From positions 1-43,118 of the forward strand of contig JADFCW010000013.1 of the NCBI GenBank assembly GCA_017161705.1: a DNA stretch of 43,118 nucleotides, given 5' to 3'. The notes beneath the pieces were generated by a model. The model was not told the origin of the DNA. It worked only from the letters and a program-made list of their open reading frames with translations, and did not search any database. Source of the stretch: Candidatus Sumerlaeota bacterium (GTDB lineage Bacteria; Sumerlaeota; Sumerlaeia; JADFCW01). Of this stretch, positions 37,122 through 43,118 are shown in pieces; the first letter of the stretch is position 1, and each line of letters begins with the position of its first letter. The translations under genes were made by a program, and so were the position numbers.

Positions 37122-40100
37122 AGCGCCCCGGCCAGGAATCCCTCACCCAGCGCATTGTCGAGTTGTTTCTGCGCGGCAACCTGTCGGTCATGCTGATCCT
37201 GATTTCGCTGCTGGCCGGCGCGGTCGCGCTTTTGGTGACGCCGCGCGAGGAAGAGCCGCAGATCGTCGTGCCTCTGGCCGACGTCTATGTGCACGTTCCC
37301 GGCGCATCGGCCGAGGAAGTCGAGCGCCAGGTCGCCACACGCCTCGAAAAGATGCTCTATCAGATAGACGGCGTCGAGTATGTCTATTCGATGTCGCGGC
37401 CCGGAATGGCTATTGTGACCGTGCGGTTCTACGTCGGCGAGGACCGCGAGGACTCGCTGGTCAAAATTTACAACAAAGTCCAATCGAACATAGACCAGGT
37501 GCCGCCGTCCGTCGCCGGCTGGGTGGTCAAACCCGTCGAAATTGACGACGTCCCCATCGTCAATCTTACGCTGTACAGCGACCGGTATGACGACACGGTT
37601 CTGCGGCGCATCGCCGAAGAGATCGAGATCAAACTGCAGTCGGTAAAGAACACCAACAAGACGCAGGTGATCGGCGGCCGCCCGCGGCGCGTGCGGGTCG
37701 AACTCGATCCAGCACAGCTGACGTCGCGGAATCTGTCGCCCCTCGAAATTGTGCGCGCGCTGCAAGCCGCGAATATCACATTGCCGGCGGGCAAATTCGA
37801 GCAAACCAACCTCGAATATCTAGTGGACGCCGGCACGTTCCTCGACGGCGTCGAGGGCATCCGCAACCTTGTCGTCGGTGTGCACGGCGGCCGGCCGGTC
37901 TATCTGCACGAAGTCGCCCAGGTCCTCGATGCGCCGGCCGAGCCGGATACGTACACGTGGATTGGATTTGGTCCGGCGGCGCACGATGTATCCGAGTCGC
38001 TGAAGCAGGCGGCGGCCCGGGCGGGCGGATTTCTGCCGGCCGTTCATATCGCCGTGGCCAAGAAACGCGGCACCAACGCCGTCTGGGTGGCCCGTGCCGT
38101 CGAGGCAAAACTCGAAAGTCTGAAAGCCTCGCTCATTCCCGACCATGTCTATGTGCGCACGACGCGCAACTACGGCGAGTCGGCCAACGAAAAGGTCAAC
38201 GAGCTGGTGCACGAGCTGATGCTCGCGCTCATTATCGTTATCGGGCTGATCTACATGGCGATGGGCTGGCGCGAAGCGATCACCGTGGCCGTGGCGGTTC
38301 CGATCACATTCGCCCTGACGCTGCTGCTCAACTATTTCTGCGGCTATTCGATCAACCGTGTGACGCTGTTCGCGCTGATACTTTCCCTCGGTCTGGTGGT
38401 GGACGATCCGATCGTGGACGTCGAGAACATCTATCGCCATTTCAAAATGCGCAAGGAGCCGCCGCTGCGCGCGGTTCTCACGGCGGTCAACGAGGTTCGC
38501 CCGCCCGTCATCCTCGCCACCTTTGCCGTGATTATCTCGTTTGTGCCGATGTTTTTCATCACCGGCATGATGGGGCCGTATATGGCGCCGATGGCGCTCA
38601 ACGTGCCCGTGGCCATGTTCATGTCGCTCGTGGTCGCGTTCACGATCACGCCGTGGATGGCCTACCACGTGCTGAAGGGCGAATACGGCAGGGCGGAAGA
38701 AGAGGCGTGGGAGTTGGAAAAAAGCACCATTTATAAAATCTATAATTTCGTCCTGCCGCCGTTTCTTTACTCGCGATTCCTGGCATGGGGCCTGATCGTA
38801 GTGCTGCTGCTTCTGCTCGGCTGGGCCGGATGGCTCGCCGCCGTCCGATTGGTGCCGCTCAAGATGTTGCCCTTCGACAACAAGAACGAATTTCAAATTG
38901 TCATCGATATGCCGGAAGGAACAACGCTCGAAGAAACCGACACTGCCGCGCGCGCCCTGGCCGACTATCTTCGCACCGTCCCGGAAGTTACCGATTTCCA
39001 GACTTACAGCGGCACAGCCTCGCCGATGGACTTCAACGGCCTGGTTCGCCACTACTACATGCGGCGCGGCTCCAATGTCGCCGACATCCGCGTCAACCTT
39101 GCCGAGAAGAAGGAGCGCGCGCAGCAAAGCCACGCCCTCGTGCTGCGGCTTCGCAACGACCTGACCCGCATCGCCCGCGAGCATGGCGCCAACATCAAAC
39201 TCATCGAGGTGCCGCCGGGACCGCCCGTCATCGCCACCGTTACCGCCGAGGTCTATGGCCGCCCCGACCACCAATACAGCGACCTGATCGGCGCGGCCAA
39301 AGTCGTTCGCAAGCGCTTGGAGCAGGAAGCCGGCGTCGTGGACGTGGACGATACGGTCGAGGACGATCAGGTCAAACTGGTCTTCGTGACCGACAAGGAA
39401 AAGGCGGCATTGAACGGTGTTTCGACGGAAATGGTCGCCCAGACCGTCCGCCTTGCGCTCGACGGCATGGGCGTCGGATCGCTGCGCGTGCCTAACGAGG
39501 TCAATCCGCTGATGATCGAAGTGCGACTGCCGCGCGAAAGCCGCTCAGGCGTCGAAGAGCTCAAGCGCCTCTATGTCAAAGGCATGACAGGTGCGCTGGT
39601 GCCTCTGGCCGAGATCGGATACTTCGAGGAGACCATCGAGGACAAGACGATCTATCACAAGAATCTCGAACGCGTGGTGTATGTGTTTGCCGAGATGGCC
39701 GGCCGCGCGCCGGCCGAGGCGATTTTGGACATCATGGCGGACCGGGAGACCGGACAAGTCGGACAAGCTAGACAGGTCAGACCCGTTGCCCATCGCAGCT
39801 ACCTTCGCATGGGCGCGGGCATTCCCTGGGTGCTCGGAGAGGGATTCCGCGTCGCGTGGGCCGGCGAGGGCGAATGGAAAATTACCGTGGATGTGTTCCG
39901 CGACCTCGGCTTAGCATTCGCCGCCGCGTGTCTGGGCATTTACATTCTGCTTGTCTATCAAACCGGCTCCTACTTCATGCCGCTCATTCTGATGATCTCG
40001 ATCCCGCTGACGATGATCGGCATCATGCCGGGATTCTGGCTTCTCAACCTTATCAGCAATCGGCCGGTCGGTGGCTTCGACAATCCGGTGTTTTTCACAG

Positions 40101-40453
40101 CGACGGCCATGATCGGCATGATCGCACTGTCGGGCTTGGCGGTGCGAAACGCCATTCTGCTGATCGAGTTTGTACACGAGGCGTTGAAGCGGGGGAGTAC
40201 GCTGTTCGACGCGCTGTTGCACTCGGGCGCGGTGCGGTTCCGGCCGATCGTGCTCACAGCGGGCGCGGCGATGCTCGGCGCGTGGCCCATTACGCTCGAC
40301 CCGATCTTTTCCGGCCTGGCGTGGGCCTTGATCTTCGGCCTGACCGTTTCGACAGCCTTTACGCTGCTCGTGATCCCGGTCGTGTATTGGATGGTGTATG
40401 CGAACCGTCCGGGGCATGGGCTAAAACGCGACGATGAAGAAGGAACCGCATAG
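37118..40453 (+). CDS. RND efflux transporter permease, second system
   Basis: 1111 aa; NLSVMLILISLLAGAVALLVTPREEEPQIVVPLADVYVHVPGASAEEVERQVATRLEKMLYQIDGVEYVYS; LILSLGLVVDDPIVDVENIYRHF; ATGA overlap with the adaptor. Confidence 0.95.
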   Translation: MKRPGQESLTQRIVELFLRGNLSVMLILISLLAGAVALLVTPREEEPQIVVPLADVYVHVPGASAEEVERQVATRLEKMLYQIDGVEYVYSMSRPGMAIVTVRFYVGEDREDSLVKIYNKVQSNIDQVPPSVAGWVVKPVEIDDVPIVNLTLYSDRYDDTVLRRIAEEIEIKLQSVKNTNKTQVIGGRPRRVRVELDPAQLTSRNLSPLEIVRALQAANITLPAGKFEQTNLEYLVDAGTFLDGVEGIRNLVVGVHGGRPVYLHEVAQVLDAPAEPDTYTWIGFGPAAHDVSESLKQAAARAGGFLPAVHIAVAKKRGTNAVWVARAVEAKLESLKASLIPDHVYVRTTRNYGESANEKVNELVHELMLALIIVIGLIYMAMGWREAITVAVAVPITFALTLLLNYFCGYSINRVTLFALILSLGLVVDDPIVDVENIYRHFKMRKEPPLRAVLTAVNEVRPPVILATFAVIISFVPMFFITGMMGPYMAPMALNVPVAMFMSLVVAFTITPWMAYHVLKGEYGRAEEEAWELEKSTIYKIYNFVLPPFLYSRFLAWGLIVVLLLLLGWAGWLAAVRLVPLKMLPFDNKNEFQIVIDMPEGTTLEETDTAARALADYLRTVPEVTDFQTYSGTASPMDFNGLVRHYYMRRGSNVADIRVNLAEKKERAQQSHALVLRLRNDLTRIAREHGANIKLIEVPPGPPVIATVTAEVYGRPDHQYSDLIGAAKVVRKRLEQEAGVVDVDDTVEDDQVKLVFVTDKEKAALNGVSTEMVAQTVRLALDGMGVGSLRVPNEVNPLMIEVRLPRESRSGVEELKRLYVKGMTGALVPLAEIGYFEETIEDKTIYHKNLERVVYVFAEMAGRAPAEAILDIMADRETGQVGQARQVRPVAHRSYLRMGAGIPWVLGEGFRVAWAGEGEWKITVDVFRDLGLAFAAACLGIYILLVYQTGSYFMPLILMISIPLTMIGIMPGFWLLNLISNRPVGGFDNPVFFTATAMIGMIALSGLAVRNAILLIEFVHEALKRGSTLFDALLHSGAVRFRPIVLTAGAAMLGAWPITLDPIFSGLAWALIFGLTVSTAFTLLVIPVVYWMVYANRPGHGLKRDDEEGTA
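39749..39784 (+). repeat. 9-bp tandem repeat in frame inside the RND permease gene
   Basis: accggacaa|gtcggacaa|gctagacag|gtcagaccc; four degenerate 9-nt units encoding ...TGQVGQARQVRP... Confidence 0.75.
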
Positions 40454-41258
40454 AGTCGCCCTCGCGGCGGTTGCTCTTGCCGCGGCCCAACTGTTGGTGT
40501 TTTCCTGTACGCTCGTTCGTCTGGGCGAGCGGGCGCTTGTCGGCCGGCCGGAGCTCCCTGTGTCGCTCACACAGGCGCGCGTGCGCGTGAGTTACAGCCT
40601 GCGCCACGGGACGTTCAAGGTCTCGCGCCTGTTCAACTCGATCTCCTTGTCCAAAATGGCCACCATCCTGATCCTTGGCGACCGGTCGTATTCATCGTCC
40701 GATACCCGGTGCGTCAATGTGACAATCCGCCGCGACGCCCTCCGTATGATCATTCGCTCGTCGTTTCCCGACGGGCCGTCGTGGGACACGCAGTTTGAAA
40801 TCCGTATCCATCCCAACGAAGGCAAACCTGCGCTCGATACACTGCTGGGCGAGGCCTACGGCGTATGTATCACGTGCCGCCTGACCACGGCCGTGCGAAC
40901 CGCTGCCCTACCCTCTTTCGCGCTCACCGGACTTGTCCACGCAGAGAAGGAAGCGATGGCTTGCCGCATCGGATCGTTCAATGCGGAAAAAATGTCCGAC
41001 TCGTCCGACCTGTCCGACTCATCTGACGTGTCCGACTTTTTCGATCCCAAGCGGCGCGACATCCTTCACCTCAAGGCGCAGCGCGTCAAGATCGGCCCCG
41101 CCGCGAAGCACCCGGGCGGCAGAATATTTCCGATCCGCCTCGAATTCGTCGGGTGCGCAGCGCTGGATTTCCAGGAGAAGATTTATTTGGAAAACCCGAC
41201 GGAGAATCAGGGGAACCGGGCAAAGCCGACATCCCCGCTCGATCCGTCGGCTGGGTGA
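40434..41258 (+). CDS. Hypothetical exported/lipoprotein-like protein
   Basis: MKKEPHRVALAAVALAAAQLLVFSCTLVRLGERAL hydrophobic leader with Cys; overlaps the RND gene end by 20 nt on the same strand, implying coupling. Family not recognised. Confidence 0.6.
   Translation: MKKEPHRVALAAVALAAAQLLVFSCTLVRLGERALVGRPELPVSLTQARVRVSYSLRHGTFKVSRLFNSISLSKMATILILGDRSYSSSDTRCVNVTIRRDALRMIIRSSFPDGPSWDTQFEIRIHPNEGKPALDTLLGEAYGVCITCRLTTAVRTAALPSFALTGLVHAEKEAMACRIGSFNAEKMSDSSDLSDSSDVSDFFDPKRRDILHLKAQRVKIGPAAKHPGGRIFPIRLEFVGCAALDFQEKIYLENPTENQGNRAKPTSPLDPSAG
40994..41038 (+). repeat. 9-bp tandem repeat in frame inside the hypothetical lipoprotein gene
   Basis: gtccgactc|gtccgacct|gtccgactc|atctgacgt|gtccgactt; five units encoding MSDSSDLSDSSDVSDF. 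Same motif as 39749-39784 on the opposite strand. Confidence 0.85.
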
Positions 41259-41284
41259 GCGATTCGTGCGGTAGCATGAAAAAA

Positions 41285-41360
41285 TGGAGGTGACGGGCGG
41301 ATTCGAACCGCCGAATAGAGGTTTTGCAGACCTCCGCCTTAGCCACTTGGCTACGTCACC
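41285..41360 (-). tRNA. tRNA-Cys (GCA)
   Basis: Reverse complement GGTGACGTAGCCAAGTGGCTAAGGCGGAGGTCTGCAAAACCTCTATTCGGCGGTTCGAATCCGCCCGTCACCTCCA: 7-bp acceptor stem, CTGCAAA anticodon loop (GCA), TTCGAAT T-loop, encoded CCA. Confidence 0.97.
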
Positions 41361-41588
41361 CCATGCAGGGACCGGCCATTGGGGTCGGTCGTGACCATCC
41401 AATGTCCGGCCCCCGCAACACTCGAAAGAGAGAATACACTGGCCGCCCGATGCGATGTCAAGCCTTTTTCAGCAGCCGGGGAAAGCAACCGCGCGCGGGA
41501 TAAATTAGGCCGCAATTCATCATACGCAGTCCCTTCTTGAGCGGGCAATTCGATTCTTTCGTTTAAGAATCTAGCCAAAATGCGTGCC

Positions 41589-41690
41589 TCTTGATGGAGC
41601 ATCCCATGTTTGCTTGCGGCCAGAGGCCGCGTTGGGTGCATCGAAACTTCTCGGGCAAAAGCGGCAGCATGGCTGCCGCAGTCCAAAGCG
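41589..41690. repeat. Dispersed intergenic repeat, copy C (5' half only), immediately upstream of thiE
   Basis: cctcttgatggagcatcccatgtttgcttgcggccagaggccgcgttgggtgcatcgaaacttctcgggcaaaagcggcagcatggctgccgcagtccaaag; matches the 5' halves of A and B, right palindrome absent. Confidence 0.88.
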
Positions 41691-41769
41691 ACACTCTAAG
41701 GGTATCTTGAAAGATTCTTTGTGCAGGGATCGGCAAACCGTGACACAGACCCCGCGATGGTTGAACCAA

Positions 41770-42390
41770 ATGCGCTGCACGCTGATTGCCGACCGCGGCC
41801 AGTGCATCGGCGATTTTGATACGACGCTCGACGCTGCTCTGCGTGCCGGCGTTCGCGCCGTTCATCTTCGCGAAAAGCAGATGACCACGCGCGATCTTTA
41901 CGAACTGGCCCTTCGTGCACGCGCCCTGACACAGCGCTACGGCGCGCTGCTGATCCTCAACGACCGGGCCGACATTGCCCGTGCGGCGGGCGCCGACGGC
42001 CTTCATCTGGGATGGCAGTCGCTGCCGCCGCAGATTGCGCGGCGCCTGATGGGCCGCAAAGCCCTTATCGGAAAATCCGTCCACAACCTTGACGAAACCC
42101 GCGAGGCCCTCGCCTCGGGTTGTGTGGACTATCTGTTCGCAAGCCCTGTGTTCGAGACCCCGTCGAAAGCGGGTTTGGTGCCGACGCTCGGCCTGAAAGG
42201 TTTGGCGGCCATTTGCCGCGCAGCCAATGTGCCGGTGATCGCTCTGGGTGGCATAGATGCAGCGGCGGCGTGCTCGGCGGTCGAGGCCGGCGCCGCCGGT
42301 GTAGCGGTGATTCGTGCAATCATGGCCGCGCCCGACCCGCACCGGGCCGCTGCCGACCTGCTGGCCGCTGTGAGTGCCGGTGCAAGGTAG
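41770..42390 (+). CDS. thiE: Thiamine phosphate synthase
   Basis: MRCTLIADRGQ...AGVRAVHLREKQMTTRDLYELALRARALTQRYGALLILNDRADIARAAGADGLHLGWQSLPP; GCVDYLFASPVFETPSKAG; VIALGGIDAAAACSAVEAGAAGVAVIRAIM. An in-frame GTG at 41740 is an alternative start. Confidence 0.9.
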   Translation: MRCTLIADRGQCIGDFDTTLDAALRAGVRAVHLREKQMTTRDLYELALRARALTQRYGALLILNDRADIARAAGADGLHLGWQSLPPQIARRLMGRKALIGKSVHNLDETREALASGCVDYLFASPVFETPSKAGLVPTLGLKGLAAICRAANVPVIALGGIDAAAACSAVEAGAAGVAVIRAIMAAPDPHRAAADLLAAVSAGAR

Positions 42391-42431
42391 CCGCGGAACG
42401 CCGCAACCGGATCGAGCCAGCCCAACTTCCG

Positions 42432-43118
42432 CTAGGAAGCGGATTTTGGAACGGCTTCGGAAATGCACTTGGCCTGCGTGTGCAGCAAATAGTAGTCGCG
42501 GCCGCCGGCTTTGGAGTCGGTGCCCGACATGTTGAACCCGCCGAACGGATGGACGCCCACGACCGCGCCCGTGCATTTGCGGTTGAAGTAGAGGTTTCCC
42601 ACGTGCACTTCGTCAGCCGCCCAACGCATCTTGTCCGGATTGCGCGTATAGACGGACCCGGTCAGCCCATACTCGCTGTCGTTGGCGATGTTGATGGCGT
42701 CGCGGAAGTCCTGCGCGCGGATGACCGCAAGAACCGGCCCGAAGATTTCCTCCTGCGCGATGGTCGCCTTGCGATCCACGTCCACAATGATAGTGGGCTC
42801 GACAAAAAAGCCGTGATCGCCGATGCGGTTGCCGCCGAGAATCAGCCGTCCCTCGCGCTTGCCCATGTCAATGTAGTCCAGGATGCGCGCCATGGCGGCC
42901 ATATTGATCACCGGGCCGATGTAGGTTTCCGGGTCTTTGGCAGGGCCGATCTTCAGCCGTTTGGTTTTCTCCACCAGCCGCCCCAAAAACTCGTCATACA
43001 CGCTGGTATCCACAATAGCGCGCGAACAGGCCGAACACTTCTGTCCGGAATACCCGAATGCCGAGACCATCACACCCTGCGCCGCTGCTTCCAGATCGGC
43101 TTCGCTATCCACGATGAT
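42432..43118 (-). CDS. Delta-1-pyrroline-5-carboxylate dehydrogenase / aldehyde dehydrogenase family, C-terminal part (5' end outside window)
   Basis: IIVDSEADLEAAAQGVMVSAFGYSGQKCSACSRAIVD (catalytic Cys region); EEIFGPVLAVIRAQDFRDAINIANDSEYGLTGSVYTRN; GNLYFNRKCTGAVVGVHPFGGFNMSGTDSKAGG. Confidence 0.92.
   Translation of the reverse strand: MIVDSEADLEAAAQGVMVSAFGYSGQKCSACSRAIVDTSVYDEFLGRLVEKTKRLKIGPAKDPETYIGPVINMAAMARILDYIDMGKREGRLILGGNRIGDHGFFVEPTIIVDVDRKATIAQEEIFGPVLAVIRAQDFRDAINIANDSEYGLTGSVYTRNPDKMRWAADEVHVGNLYFNRKCTGAVVGVHPFGGFNMSGTDSKAGGRDYYLLHTQAKCISEAVPKSAS

Noticed and set aside
37820-39274. 484-aa minus-strand ORF
   Set aside because: Antisense to the second RND permease; His/Arg-rich mirror-frame translation.
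8612-41690. Could the dispersed palindromic repeats be a CRISPR array?
   Set aside because: Copies are 15-18 kb apart, not regularly spaced with spacers, and no cas genes are present.

Overview
This is a 43.1 kb GC-rich bacterial chromosomal window, about 85-90% coding. The gene style (TAT-signal Gfo/Idh oxidoreductase, LVIVD-repeat protein, AP-superfamily pair) suggests a PVC/FCB-type or candidate-phylum bacterium, but I cannot assign a taxon. Most of it is housekeeping or metabolic: a partial LVIVD/FN3 surface protein, an overlapping small-ORF + nucleotidyltransferase pair, clpB, argS, a HAD hydrolase, an ABC-2 permease with no ATPase beside it, two tandem AP-superfamily proteins plus a GT4 glycosyltransferase, transketolase, a TolC-MFP-RND efflux operon, a sugar-phosphate isomerase-like protein, HU/IHF, a radical SAM protein, a TPR-metallopeptidase fusion, alanine dehydrogenase, a DUF362 protein, argC, a Gfo/Idh oxidoreductase, a sirtuin, nadB, a beta-helix protein-MFP-RND operon, a lipoprotein-like ORF, tRNA-Cys, thiE and a partial P5C dehydrogenase. 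I see no phage, IS element or CRISPR array. The most unusual signals are: (1) a dispersed intergenic repeat (three copies plus a fragment) built from two inverted GCGGCAGC-rich palindromes around a variable core; (2) a 9-bp tandem repeat (GTCCGACNN or its complement) inserted in frame in two adjacent genes in opposite orientations; (3) a sirtuin that has lost all four zinc-ribbon cysteines but keeps its catalytic motifs and a YxxR deacylase signature, next to nadB; (4) a beta-helix protein translationally coupled to an RND pump lacking its own TolC; (5) a possibly structured leader before a Gfo/Idh gene. No database or folding tool was run; all calls come from reading the sequence and the supplied translations.
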